The notes under the pieces are model-generated. The model worked only from the letters and a program-made list of their open reading frames with translations. It was not told the DNA's origin and ran no database searches. A stretch of DNA of 64,000 nt from Rhynchopus euleeides (lineage: Eukaryota; Euglenozoa; Diplonemea; Diplonemida; Diplonemidae), in the NCBI GenBank assembly GCA_963210315.1, contig OY723238.1:310001-374000 (forward strand), written 5' to 3'. Positions 32,519 through 43,508 of the stretch are shown piece after piece. Position numbers and translations under genes: made by a program. Every line of letters starts with the position of its first letter. The first letter of the stretch is position 1.

Positions 32519-32680
32519 GGTTAACCCTAACCCTAACCCTAGGGTAGGGTTGGGTCTTGGGTTAACCCTAACCCTAGGGTTGGGTTGGGTATAGGGTTAA
32601 CCCTAACCCTAGGGTGAGGGTAGGGTATAGGGTTAACCCCAACCCTAACCCTAGGGTTGGGTAGGGTATTTTTTTTTTCA
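32519..32680. repeat. Telomere-like satellite, continuation after the hAT
   Basis: CCCTAA/TTAGGG units resume exactly at the target duplication and end in a T-run at about 32669-32680. Confidence 0.85.
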
Positions 32681-33820
32681 TGTCGCTCCCGTTGGTCACT
32701 TCGCTGCTTTGAGTCAGCCACGTGGCGGAAGCCGGACCGCAGGGAGGGGCGTTGCGCCCGTTGACGCCTCTCACTCCTCATGTGCCTTGAGTAGCTGCCA
32801 GGTGGGTCTGCTTTGAGGCGGGGAATCGCGTCAGGCCAAACAGCCACTGCGAGGACGTCTCCCCTAAAAGAAAAGAAAGAATGTGGGAAGGGGACGGGGG
32901 TGGGATGGGTGGGCAGCGCAAGCCGGAAGGAGCGCCTCCCATGGGGCGGAAGCTCACCCGACAGCATAAAATGCTGCGAAAACAACAAAAAAAAGGGAAA
33001 ATAAACCACGCACACCACAACATCAATAAAACCAAAGCCGTGCAGAAAGGGCCCCTCCGCATATATGAAACAGGGCACACAGCGGAAAAAGAGTTACCAG
33101 AGCTTGCTTTAGTTTCCCCTCGGAGGAGGGTAATCACAGGGGGCGCCACGTGAAGGCAGCAAGTTGGATTTTATCCCCCCCTTTTTTTTTTCCCTCTTGT
33201 GTCCCATGCCTTGTTTGCAGTGATCGCATTGTTGGCCATCCTTGCTGTAGTTCGGCATGCCGCCCTTCCCACCTTTCCCCACCCCCTCCCCGGCGGTTTT
33301 GCTCTCCGTGTGGTTTGGTGGTACTGGTGAGCCATCTGGGGAAAGAACCTTGACAATCCCGGGCCGGCAGTACGTTCGTCACCCCCACGGGCTCGGCCGG
33401 TTTCTAAACCTTTAGGCAATCTACGTCCGCAGGCCAAGAACCCGGTGTGCAGATGCACGTTGGGAGCCCCCTGAAGTCCGCACACGCCCTCTCTGAGTAG
33501 TCCCCGACCAAGCGCTGGCCTCTCTGACCGACTACCATGCCGCCGCAGGCCAAGAACCCGGTGTGCCGAAGCACGTTGGGAGCCCCCTGAAGTCAACACA
33601 GCACCCCGCCAGTGGCTCCAGCTGTCCCTCCCCATGTCAGAGTTGACGGAAAAAGGCGGACCCTCTTTTGTCCCAGTGCTCCGTGCTATGCACTGGGACC
33701 CCGTTGCCCAGGCGGACCAGCCTGGGGGAGCCCTCGGGGTGTGGGGTTGAGTTTTACGACTTCCCTAGGTCTTAGGTAGTTTAAGGTCGTGCCCAGGACC
33801 TTGGGGGCTCAGCAGGGAAG
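32681..33820. other. Unique spacer between satellite blocks, with a 115-bp direct duplication
   Basis: No recognisable gene. CCGCAGGCCAAGAACCCGGT and the next 35 bp occur at 33428 and again at 33543, a direct duplication with 115-bp spacing. Near 33777-33808 a segment resembles 13538-13566. Confidence 0.5.
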
Positions 33821-33821
33821 G

Positions 33822-34780
33822 TATAGGGTTAACCCTAACCCTAGGGTAGGGTTGGGTCTTGGGTTAACCCTAACCCTAACCCTAGGGTAGGGTTGGGTAT
33901 AGGGTTAACCCTAACCCTAACCCTAGGGTTGGGTTGGGTCTAGGGTTAACCCTGACCCTAACCCTAGGGTTGGGTAGGGTATAGGGTTAACCCCAACCCT
34001 AACCCTAGGGTTGGGTTGGGTCTAGGGTTAACCCTGACGCTAACCCTAGGGTTGGGTTGGGTCTAGGGTTAACCCTGACCCTAACCCTAGGGTTGGGTAG
34101 GGTGTAGGGTTAACCCTAACCCTAGGGTTGGGTTGGGTTAACCCTAACCCTAGGGTTGGGTTGGGTATAGGGTTAACCCTAACCCTAACCCTAGGGTTGG
34201 GTTGGGTCTAGGGTTAACCCTGACCCTAACCCTAGGGTTGGGTAGGGTCTAGGGTTAACCCGAACCCTAACCCTAGGGTTGGGTTGGGTCTAGGGTTAAC
34301 CCTGACCCTAACCCTAGGGTAGGGTCTAGGGTTAACCCTAACCCTAGGGTAGGGTTGGGTCTAGGGTTAACCCTGACCCTAACCCTAGGGTAGGGTTGGG
34401 TGTAGGGTTGGGTTGGGTATAGGGTTAACCCTGACCCTAACCCTAGGGTAGGGTCTAGGGTTAACCCTAACCCTAACCCTAGGGTTGGGTAGGGTGTAGG
34501 GTTAACCCTAACCCTAGGGTAGGGTTGGGTCTAGGGTTAACCCTGACCCTAACCCTAGGGTAGGGTCTAGGGTTAACCCCAACCCTAACCCTAGGGTTGG
34601 GTAGGGTGTAGGGTTAACCCTGACCCTAACCCTAGGGTTGGGTAGGGTATAGGGTTAACCCTAACCCCAGGGTAGGGTCTAGGGTTAACCCTAACCCTAG
34701 GGTGAGGGTAGGGTCTGGAGTTAACCCCAACCCCAACCCTAGGGTTGGGTAGGGTCTAGGGTCACCCGTAACCCTCGAAA
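33822..34780. repeat. Telomere-like satellite, second block
   Basis: About 960 bp of GGGTTAACCCTAACCCTAGGGTTGGGT-type units. It is more regular than the first block, with (GGGTTGGGT(C/A)TAGGGTTAACCCT) motifs alternating with AACCCTAACCCTAGGG. It ends in divergent C-rich sequence near 34780. Confidence 0.9.
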
Positions 34781-35113
34781 TCGGGCCCAAATCGCCAAAA
34801 TGGGCACCCCTCGAAAAAAAAATTCGAAAAGGTCCCCCTACCCACACCTGGAAATTACCAAAAAATCTGGGACCCCGGCGGCCCCAACCCTAGGGTAGGG
34901 TAGGGTAGCCCCCCCCCCCCCCCCCCCGGCAGGCCCTGGCGGGGGGTGACATACACTAACCTACCACCCCCCGTGTATATGTCACCCCCTAAAAGGTGTG
35001 TTCATGTCACCCCCCTCCCGATTTTTGCACCTGGGGGGGGTGACATATACACGGGGGGTGGTAGGTAAACCACTTGTAAACCTACTTGTAAAGGTGTTTA
35101 CTTCAGCGCCGTG
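34781..35113. repeat. Hairpin region at the right end of the 7.5-kb interval
   Basis: GGGGGTGACATACACTAACCTACCACCCCCCGTGTATATGTCACCCCC-type sequence at 34938-34990 pairs with its complement at 35035-35068. A C-run is at 34910-34928. The terminal repeat is at 35097-35113. Confidence 0.6.
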
Positions 35114-35605
35114 GTTCTGTGCTAGCTGTTGCGTGCGTCGGGGGGAGCGTCGTGACAGGACCCCAGGAGCAGAGGGCACATTGGTGCGGAAGGGCAGCAG
35201 ACTCGAAAAATGGTTGTGCTGAAGGGCCGGCGGAAGGGAGGTCTCATATCAAAGGGTGAGCAGTTAGCCTTCCAGAACCCTCCCGTCCGGACGACATACC
35301 ACCCGAGTCAGGGAAACACCTGAGAGAGGCCATCGCTCTGTTGTCAGATTCTCCCTTTTGCTGCGAGGCAACTCACGCTCTGGAGTTCGGCGAGTAAGCT
35401 TCGCGGCACTTTCACACGCCTTCCACCGCTGAAGTAATCCTGGCTTCCAGCGAGGCACTGTGCGTTTCATCATCAGAGGGAGGGAGGTTCGTGAAATTTT
35501 TTTTGTTTGTGTCGTTGGGCGGTTGTCACAGCCAGCGGTTCGGTTCATGCACTGGGGCAGGGTGGGGGGCTTCGCTCAGGCGCAGAACTACAGTCCGTGC
35601 AGTAG
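35114..35605. other. Spacer, no gene seen
   Basis: A minus-strand open frame at 35264-35548 lacks any recognisable domain and I do not call it. Confidence 0.4.
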
Positions 35606-35796
35606 GAGGGGATTGGGAGGGTCGGGGCAGAGGCTGTCTGAAGGCGGTCTGAAGTGAAGGGAAACACCGTGTCATCCTGAGCAGTTGCACCTCAGATGCA
35701 GTGCACGCTGCCTCCAACCAGCAGGGTCAGGAGGTGCTGTGCTGGGAGGCAACGAGCAAGGCAGTGCACCGCAAGCACACAAGCAGAACCGGTTGC

Positions 35797-36933
35797 CTAA
35801 GTGCTGCCCTCTCCCGGAACGTCACACACAGCATGCACACGAACAGAAGAGCTGTTTGGTGCGAAGACCCACCTCCCACACGGACTGAGTGCAACACCGC
35901 CTGTTTTTAATTCCACTTGTCCCAAGCACTGCAAGGTGCTGAGGCTGTACAACTTGGCGCAATTAGAAAAGGTCACTGCCACAACATCACCTGGCTGTGA
36001 CACGGCAAGCAGGTACGGGGTATCAGAGAAAGTGACAGTACGGATGCAGGTGAGGGTGGTTGTGCACCACACCTTCAGTGACTTGTCAGCAGAGCACGAC
36101 ACCAGGTGCTGCTCGTCCTTCGTAAGGGCGATGTGCAACACACCATTCGTGTGCTGAGACAGGGTGTCGGTGTGGGTGAGGGTGCTGATGTCATACACAC
36201 GGATGGTCTCGCGTGACCCGCCGGTGAAGATCCTCGTAGTTGACACTACAAACCCATATAGACGTTCGTCTGGCCCCTCCAGCACTGTGGCACTTGGTGT
36301 GCCCTCCAAGTCCCACACACACACCTTCCCATCTGTGTCACCCGACACGAGACGTCCACAGTGTGTCCACCCTGCACTATGCACGTCTGTGTCGTGCTTC
36401 AGACACCACACGTGTTCCCACGTTGCTGTCAGCCACACACAGATGGTGCCGTCCTCTGAGCACGTTGCCAGCCACGTCCCACAGACTGAGAATGCGGTGC
36501 ACAGAATGGGTTTCACCCCGTGTCCGAGGTGCGCCACCACACCAGCAGTGCTGGTGTCAAACACAGTAACGTGTCCTTCATCGTAGCTGGCTGAACACAG
36601 GGTGCCACACCTCGATAGTGTGACGGAATAGACCTCCTCGTCATGATGCTCAGAGTTGTAGACAGCGGGAGCGTTGACGTGTGGCCACCTGCGGACGAGC
36701 TGGACGGGATCCCCAACCTCGAGACCCGTGTTGGCAACGCGCTCTGCATCGTCCAGGTCCTCGTCACACCCTTCGATGCGTGCCGCCAGCCCTGCAGCCT
36801 CCCGGTCTGCGTTGATGGAACCCGCGAACATCTCCTTGACCGCATCCGCCTTCAGGCTGAGCACGGTCCCGCCATCCGCAACACCGACGACACAGCTCCG
36901 CCCGCTCTCCACATGACGCACTGACACTTCCAT
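35797..36933 (-). CDS. WD40 beta-propeller protein, family copy C
   Basis: 378 aa from the family ATG at 36933; the frame is open upstream to 37035 without conservation. N-terminal 80 residues as in the other copies, then WD40 blades. Distinctive top-face variants are GVKPILCTAF, EGPDERLYGFV (shared in part with copy E), GGSRETI, QHTNGVLHIA, VTFSNCAKLY and VELKTGGVAL. One residue is missing in CLKHDTDV compared with CLEEHDTDV. Ends CDVPGEGST; the module 35610-35796 follows, with GAGAGG at the candidate donor. Confidence 0.87.
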   Translation of the reverse strand: MEVSVRHVESGRSCVVGVADGGTVLSLKADAVKEMFAGSINADREAAGLAARIEGCDEDLDDAERVANTGLEVGDPVQLVRRWPHVNAPAVYNSEHHDEEVYSVTLSRCGTLCSASYDEGHVTVFDTSTAGVVAHLGHGVKPILCTAFSVCGTWLATCSEDGTICVWLTATWEHVWCLKHDTDVHSAGWTHCGRLVSGDTDGKVCVWDLEGTPSATVLEGPDERLYGFVVSTTRIFTGGSRETIRVYDISTLTHTDTLSQHTNGVLHIALTKDEQHLVSCSADKSLKVWCTTTLTCIRTVTFSDTPYLLAVSQPGDVVAVTFSNCAKLYSLSTLQCLGQVELKTGGVALSPCGRWVFAPNSSSVRVHAVCDVPGEGST

Positions 36934-37151
36934 CCTTCCCCTCCCCGACAACCCCACGGTCCTCACGCACAGAGGTGCTGTTCTGAAAGGGGGGATGGTG
37001 AAATGTGGCTGGTAGACACTGGAACGGGGGCACACGGACGCGATGTGGTCGGGTGCTTGGGAGGGTGGGGGGCAGAGGCTGTCTGGAAGCCCTGTGTCAT
37101 CCTGAGCAGTCGCACCTCAGATGCAGTGCACGCTGCCTCCAACCAGCAGGG

Positions 37152-38357
37152 TCAGGAGGTGCTGTGCTGCGAGGCAACGAGCAAGGCAGTGCACCGCAAG
37201 CACACAAGCTGAACAGGTTGCCTAAGTGCTGCCCTCACCCGGAACGTCACACACACAGCACGCACATTCACAGAGGGGTTGCTTGATGTGAAGACCCACC
37301 TCCCACAGGGGCTGAGTGCAACACCACCACCTATTGACTCCACTTGTCCCAAGCACTGCAAGGTGCTGAGGCTGTACAACGCGGTATGAGAATGAAAGCG
37401 CGCTGCCACAACATCACCTGGCTGTGACACGGCAAACACGTACGGGCAATCAGAGAGAGCGACAGTACGGAAGCAGGTGAGGGTGGTTGTGCACCACACC
37501 TTCAGTGACTTGTCATAAGAGCACGACACCAGGTGCTGCTCGTCCTGAGTCAGGGCGATGTGGAACGCAGGTCCCGTGTGCTCAGACAGGGTGTCGGTGT
37601 GGGTGAGGGTGCTGATGTCATACACACGGATGGTCTTGTCGTATGACCCGGTGAAGATCCTCGTAGTTGACACTGCAATCCCATAAACAACACCGGTGTG
37701 CCCCTCCAGCACTGTGGCACTTGGTGTGCCCTCCAAGTCCCACACACACACCTTCCCATCATCGTCACCCGACACGAGACGTCCACAGTGTGTCCACCCT
37801 GCACTCCCCACGTCTGTGTCGTGCTCCTCCAGATACCACACCTGTTCCCACGTTGCTGTCAGCCACACGCAGATGGTGCCGTCCTCTGAGCACGTTGCCA
37901 GCCACGTCCCACACACTGAGAATGTGGTGTGACAAATATTGTCCACCCCATATGTGAGGTGCGCCACCACACCAGCAGTCGTGGTGTCAAACACAGTGAT
38001 GTGTCCTTCATTGGAGCATACTGAACACAGGGTGCCACACCTCGACAGTGTGATGCACTTGACATTCTGGTCGCCACAGTTGTAGACAGCGGGAGCGTTG
38101 ACGTGTGGCCAGCTGCGGACGAGCTGGACGGGATCCCCAACCTCGAGACCCGTGTTGGCAATGCACTCTGCATCGTCCAGGTCCTCGTCACACCCTTCGA
38201 TGCGTGCCGCCAGCCCTGCAGCCTCCCGGTCTGCGTTGATGGAACCCGCGAACATCTCCTTGACCGCATCCGCCTTCAGGCTGAGCACGGTCCCGCCATC
38301 CGCAACACCGACGACACAGCTCCGCCCGCTCTCCACATGAAGCACTGACACTTCCAT
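37152..38357 (-). CDS. WD40 beta-propeller protein, family copy D
   Basis: 401 aa from ATG 38357. Same layout. A 2-nt addition in the ACACACA tract near 37250 shifts the C-terminus, so the frame reads through the 3' module (VTFRVRAALRQPV...SQHSTS) instead of stopping at GEGST. If the module is an intron, the shift would alter the last exon. Variants: GVDNICHTTF, HDTDVGSAGW, EGHTGVVYGIA, GSYDKTI, EHTGPAFHIA, ARFHSHTALY. It shares the YNCGDQNVKCITLSRCG block with copy E. Confidence 0.85.
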   Translation of the reverse strand: MEVSVLHVESGRSCVVGVADGGTVLSLKADAVKEMFAGSINADREAAGLAARIEGCDEDLDDAECIANTGLEVGDPVQLVRSWPHVNAPAVYNCGDQNVKCITLSRCGTLCSVCSNEGHITVFDTTTAGVVAHLTYGVDNICHTTFSVCGTWLATCSEDGTICVWLTATWEQVWYLEEHDTDVGSAGWTHCGRLVSGDDDGKVCVWDLEGTPSATVLEGHTGVVYGIAVSTTRIFTGSYDKTIRVYDISTLTHTDTLSEHTGPAFHIALTQDEQHLVSCSYDKSLKVWCTTTLTCFRTVALSDCPYVFAVSQPGDVVAARFHSHTALYSLSTLQCLGQVESIGGGVALSPCGRWVFTSSNPSVNVRAVCVTFRVRAALRQPVQLVCLRCTALLVASQHSTS

Positions 38358-40293
38358 CCTTCCCCCTCTTCCCCCCGCCCCCAGACAACCCCACGGTCCT
38401 CACACTGAAACGATGAAGGTACTGTGTGTAGAGGGCACGAGAACCGGTGTGCGGGCGCAGCCCGCATGCCCAGTTCATAATTCCGTGGGTATCCGGATTT
38501 GGGCATGCGCACCCAAAGTCGGGACCCGGGGCAGCGGGGGCGTGGGTGAGTGGTGTGTAGTAGGCTGTACGGTACCATACCACACCTCCACACTATTCCC
38601 CACCGGATGCGACCCTCCAAGATGTGCCCCACTGCCCTCTGCTCGAGTGGGTGTCGCCACTCGAAAGTGGGTGCTGTAGGACAAGAGGGGCGGGTGGTGG
38701 GGAGAGGGGCGGCGAGTCTGTGCTGACCCTCCTGCGCCTTCTGTTTGCTGTGTTATATCTGCGCCTGTTCTCAGTGCTGCCCTTGCCGCCGAGACCCCCG
38801 ATGTCTGGTGGGTGCCGCGGCACAACCCCCTCCAAAGCAAGCTCCCAAAGCGGAAAGGGGGAAACGCGTGACAAGGGCACAGGCCCACGTCGGGTGGGAA
38901 CCGAAAGCCTTTCCCCCCTGCCTGCAGAGTTGCCTCCTCTGGCGGGGCAATGGCATTCTCGGGGCAACCAATCCGGGTTGCTTGTCGGCGAAGGGCCAGG
39001 GCTGTGCCACGCGCCTGTCTGAATCGCACTTCTAAATACATTACTGCGAGGTGAGACTCAGTTGCAATAAGTACTACGGGAAACACTTGGCCTCTATGAT
39101 GTGAATGTTGAACGCTTCCGCCCATTGGACACAGCTTCCATGTCGTTGTCCCAAAAGCCATCACCCATGAAATATCTGAAGTCAGCGTGAGGCGCAGGTG
39201 GGGCAAGGTGGGCACGAAACATAAGTAAACCATGAGCAGGAGAGGCGAGCAGCAGTTCCGTACGTCGCGTTCACGTAGCAATCCCCGTACCACACACAAG
39301 TGTGTGGCATGTGCAGAAATATACAGAGGGGTACTTTGGTCTCTGTACCGAGAGAGCCTTAAACGCTTCCACCCTAAATCCTCTCAAGAAACGTTGAAGA
39401 CACTGTGTGTGCCCACGTAGCCCACACCATGTCAATACAGCTGCTTTGTCTGCCGGTGTGTTTCTCAGCATGTTCGGGGGCGAACCCGGCAGCGCTGACA
39501 CCACGGCAGGGCCAGGAAAATGAAAAAACTCGCAGACCGCCTCTGTGCCAAGCAGATCACTGCTGCCTCCTGCAGCTTGAAATTTTGGACACCTGGGTCG
39601 CATTGCCGCTCGACGGCAAATCAGTGTACTGCAAGGATGAGCGCACACAGGTTGGAATGCGGTCGGGGGGCCGGAGAGACAAAAACCCCCTTTATGTTGC
39701 CCCAACCAGGCCCCTTTTCAGTGGGCGACTTTCAGACCATCATAAAAAGTACCTCTGGAAACCCGGACTAACGTTTTTTGGGCCCGAAGCCTGAAGTATG
39801 TGGAAGTACTCCTGAGGCCAGGGTGCGTTCCTGATGGTCCGAATCGGGACACCCGAGAAGGGTCGTGTTTGGGACAGGCGATAGACCCACACAGTCAATG
39901 GACTCAAGGGCGTTTGGTGCACATCAGAAAAGAAAAGAAGAACCGAGGATATCCGCATCCGTGGATGTTCTGCAAGGGTTTGCACGGGCACAGTTTCCTG
40001 CGCACAAATCTCAGAAAAAGAGTCCAGAGTTTATTCGTGCGCACGAGTGGCAGTGTGCTGTGGCCCCTGTGAAGGGCGTTGCTGTAAATAAGCGGTTTTG
40101 TAAATAAGTGATTATGCGTTACTCTCTCAAAACACACTGCGCGCCGGTACGTTCCCACTGAATCTTTCGCTGTGACTAAGCAAGCAAAGCAAGCTTGTCT
40201 GAGCACAAAAAAAACATCTGCCACACGCGACCCCCAAACATGCGATGGCTTCACGCCATGTGGGGAAGGACCAAGGGCTCGCCACCTCTTTGA
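38358..40293. other. Intergenic, no gene seen
   Basis: About 1.9 kb with only short or low-complexity frames. Nothing recognisable on either strand. Confidence 0.4.
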
Positions 40294-40746
40294 TCAGAAC
40301 TCGGGAACTGCGCGGCGAATGCGCCTGCGCGCATCTGTGGAGGGGAGCGCACACTCCTTTGTCTTCCCGAAGAGTGCGTAGCGCGAGTAGGCGACACCGT
40401 CGTACACCGCGTCACGGATGAATGCCGGGATGGCAGTAGCGTACGCAAGGGCAGACCAGGGCGCATCGAGGTGTGCCACTGTGTTGAGGATGGCAGTCGA
40501 CTTGGTGAAGCACCTCGGGGAAGCAGGGTCGGTGAGGTGGTCGATCACCACCACCGTGCTCAGGTCCTGTGGCTGCTTGTACTTCTCGAGGAGGCGCTGC
40601 CCCGTCTCCGACTGCTGCGTCTCGAAGTACACGACCCCCTTGCTGTCACGCTCAGCGATGAACCGCACGCACAGCGAGCACATGGCACAGTCCCCGTCAA
40701 CAAGCATCACCAGGCAGCCTGCGTTCCCATCGTTCTCAGCACCCAT
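40294..40746 (-). CDS. DCC-family (DUF393) thiol-disulfide oxidoreductase-like protein
   Basis: 150 aa, single exon, ATG 40746. Shows the family signature near the N-terminus, VDGDCAMCSLCVRFIAERD (DGDC-x2-C), then YFETQQSETGQRLL, VVVIDHLTD, CFTKSTAILNTVAHLDAPW, and the family's C-terminal IRDAVYDGVAYSRYALFGKTKEC. Members are small thioredoxin-fold-like proteins with a predicted CxxC redox site; substrates are generally unknown. Normal length for the family and no targeting peptide evident. An isolated gene between repeats. Confidence 0.9.
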   Translation of the reverse strand: MGAENDGNAGCLVMLVDGDCAMCSLCVRFIAERDSKGVVYFETQQSETGQRLLEKYKQPQDLSTVVVIDHLTDPASPRCFTKSTAILNTVAHLDAPWSALAYATAIPAFIRDAVYDGVAYSRYALFGKTKECALPSTDARRRIRRAVPEF

Positions 40747-40753
40747 GTTTTAG

Positions 40754-41398
40754 CCTTGTGCTTCTGAAGATGGTGTGGTGGCCGTGGGAGTCATGAAAGC
40801 GGGACCTAGAAGAATAGAACTGAAGCCCCTTGCTTGAGCAAGGCTGCATGGTGCCCGGTTTGGTTGGTCCTCCACCTCGGCGGGAGGAGGGATGAGGGCG
40901 GGGGTGGGGGTGGGTGGGGAGGGGGGCGACCAAGGCAACTACCATTTGGCAGGAGTAGCAGTGAAACTCATTTCGCTGCCAGCATCCATCTCTCTCTCTC
41001 TCATCTGGGATAATTACGGTGCACACAGAACGGGTTAATTGCCGACAGCTTCCGCACGCACACACACCGCCGCGGAAAACAGGCGAGTGGGCGAAGCGAC
41101 ACTTCCCCTCCCCCCCCGCCCACTAAGATTGCCGACCCCCGACAGGAGGAACAGTCAAGGAATGGAAATAGAGCTTCCACGTGCAAGTTAGACGATATTT
41201 AGTTAGATTCAAGTGAGGGGCTGTTCCTCTCTGGAGGTCGGAGGCCCACACCGTGGCAGTTTTTCAGGACTCGAGCGGTGCGCTTTCGCCTCTCCTGCCA
41301 GCATACAGACAATTTCCCGATATCCCAATCAATCCCAAACCCACGCTCCTTTCAACACGAAGCCGAGGCATCTCTGTCGTGAACACCCACACTACTAC
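40754..41398. other. Intergenic, no gene seen
   Basis: G-rich tract at 40895-40930 and CT microsatellite at 40990-41002. No recognisable coding sequence. Confidence 0.4.
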
Positions 41399-41512
41399 AT
41401 GGGAGTCTTCGCTGGTCGTTATGCTTCGTTATTCTTCGTCAGGTTTCACCTAGTTTCCTTTGGAAATGCACCAAAATGCACCGACGATCACCCCGTAGCG
41501 AAGACCCCCCAT
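41399..41512. mobile_element. Short MITE, second copy
   Basis: Ends ATGGGAGTCTTCGCT and AGCGAAGACCCCCCAT, with GGAAATGCACCAAAATGCAC inside. Same family as 13936-14036. Confidence 0.65.
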
Positions 41513-43020
41513 AGTTCTTTGCGTAATTTGGACGAAAGTAGTTCGTTCTACCGAACGATGCCAGCTTTATTTGTGATAAAAACACATTGTCCTGTCAAAA
41601 TAAAGGATCCGACATGCGTAATTGTGTTGCCCAGATCCACACACAGGGGGTATGGAAAAGTCGGTGAAAAAAAATGAGAAAAAATGAGAAAAAATCGGCC
41701 GAAATTTGCTGTTTTTCGCTTAAAAAAGAGTGTGGGGAGTTGGGTCCAGTTTAGCAAAGTGAGCTTATTTTTCGAAAATTGAAAAATTGGGGACACCAAA
41801 AGTCCCCAAACAAGTCTTCGACTTGGCGCGCAGAGTGATTTTTTTTTGGTGAAAAAATGCCCCAAAAATTGTCGGGTCAAAAGTTGCTGTTGAAGACGGT
41901 GCAAGATCTCTGCAGGCTGGGTGGGCGCTACGCTGACGGACAACGACAAGCCGGAGGCTGCGACTGTGAAGAATCCAAAGAACGGCCCGGGTCCTCCTCG
42001 AGATGGCGGTGCTGGCCCCTGTTCCCACCGGTGTGACACGGGGCATTCCGGGACGCGATAGCGCTGCTGCACGGATGCCAACGAGGAGGGCCACTCCGAA
42101 CCCTGAACACCCCGCCAGACCTGCTTGTTACATCACAAACAGCAGACCCAGAGTGGAGTGCCTCGCCCCGGTAAACTCAAACCCTGCCAGATTGACGAGG
42201 CCACCACCTCCTGGCACTGCCTGCCCGTGCACGACAGGAACGGGTGACCTGCAGGTCGTCGTGAGCAGGACCATGGCAAACCACTCGAACCTGTGTGGGG
42301 TACGGCTGCTACCGCAACTCGTCATGTGCGGTGTGCAGCGGGTGCGGGTGCGCCACGACCGGGTGGTGCGTACTCCTCCAGGAGAAGTGGGCGAGCTCAT
42401 TCCCGCAAACGCCTGAGTCGGGGATGAACTACCTCCTTCAAAAAGCATCGGAGCACATTGGTGGTCGTGGCGTCAGGGAAACCGACCGTCCTGATGAGAA
42501 TACGGTAAGTGATGAGAGGATGTCGGCGCCGTTTGCCCACGTCGTCAACTGTGGGGAGAGTCTGTCGGAGGCGAGGCGGGGAGGGCCGCGACACAACACG
42601 GGAACCGGGTCGCAATTGAAAAAGGGGGACCGGTTCGCGTGTGGAGGGGGGGTGCGGGGGGGAGGCCCGGCAGGCCAAAGGACCGATGCGCCACAAACCC
42701 GCGACCGACGCACCAGACATGTGTGGGAAGGGGGGGTGCGGGGGGGAACAGGATCCCAGACAACAGGACAGACCAGCCAGGACCTCAGCTGCACGAGTCT
42801 TTGTCACGTGGGCTTGACATCAGGTAAAAGGCCATTGCTACCAACCTGAGAGCAGATAGTGGCCTGGTCTCGGTGACAGCACACGGAAGACTTGCTCTCA
42901 ACGCGGCATGCGGGTCACAGAAGTCAGAGCGTGGAGGCAGGGTGACGCGTCATGAAAGAGGACAAAGAGGTGTGGGAGGGAGGAGGCGAGCACAAAAGGG
43001 CGTCGGCTACCGCACGCCCT
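41513..43020. other. Spacer with a possible Cys-rich exon near 42290-42509
   Basis: Plus strand 42290-42509 reads CVGYGCYRNSSCAVCSGCGCATTGWC...ETDRPDENT and ends at a GTAAGT donor-like site (42508). It is open and Cys-rich but unidentified. Upstream 41920-42050 also looks partly coding in another frame. I cannot assemble a gene. The rest, including G-rich 42640-42750, holds nothing recognisable. Confidence 0.25.
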
Positions 43021-43508
43021 TGAAAAAAAAAATTTTTTTTCGGCCAAAAAATTTTTTTTTTCGACATGTCGAAAATCCGGCCACCCTGGGGCAGCAGCCT
43101 GGACTGGTGGCCACCCCAACCAAAAAAAAGCGAAAAAAAATCCGAAAAAAATCCGAAAAATATCGGTGTGGCACCCCAGATGGCCCGATTTTCGGTTTAG
43201 TCGGCCGAAAAAAATTTTTTTTTTCGACATGTCGAAAATCCGGCCACCCTGGGGCAGCAGCCTGGACTGGTGGCCACCCCAACCAAAAAAAATCGAAAAA
43301 AAATCCGAAAAAAATCCGAAAAATATCGGTGTGGCACCCCAGAGGGCCCGATTTTCGGTTTAGTCGGCCGAAAAAAAAAATTTTTTTTTCGGCCAAAAAA
43401 AATTTTTTTTCGACATGTCGAAAATCCGGCCACCCTGGGGCAGCAGCCTGGACTGGTGGCCACCCCAACCAAAAAAAATCGAAAAAAAATCCGAAAAAAA
43501 TCCGAAAA
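43021..43508. repeat. Tandem repeat, about 163-186 bp unit, left part
   Basis: Three units, each with TTTTTTCGACATGTCGAAAA, then CCGGCCACCCTGGGGCAGCA, then repeats of AAAATCCGAAAA, then ATATCGGTGTGGCACCCC. The third unit is cut at CCGAAAA (43507) by the element that follows and resumes at 45406. Confidence 0.85.

Larger units (their letters stand above)
27566..35113. mobile_element. 7.5-kb interval with CACGGCGCTGAAGTAAA inverted ends
   Basis: A 17-bp sequence at 27566-27582 is repeated exactly, inverted, at 35097-35113, followed inward by ACAAGTGG(T)TTAC on both sides. Many TACAAGTG/CACTTGTA subterminal units lie at 27583-27685 and 27815-27910, a few at the right end. Flanks share a 2-bp GT. 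The interval holds a basic-protein gene fragment, two telomere-like satellites and a nested hAT. It could be one large CACTA-like element that captured satellites, or two solo ends. I cannot decide from sequence alone. Confidence 0.45.

Noticed and set aside
35264..35548. 94-codon minus-strand frame rich in Arg/Thr
   Set aside because: No family resemblance and no neighbouring exon signals I could use.
38475..39299. 274-codon minus-strand frame
   Set aside because: No domain, non-protein-like composition and no repeat support; left as spacer.
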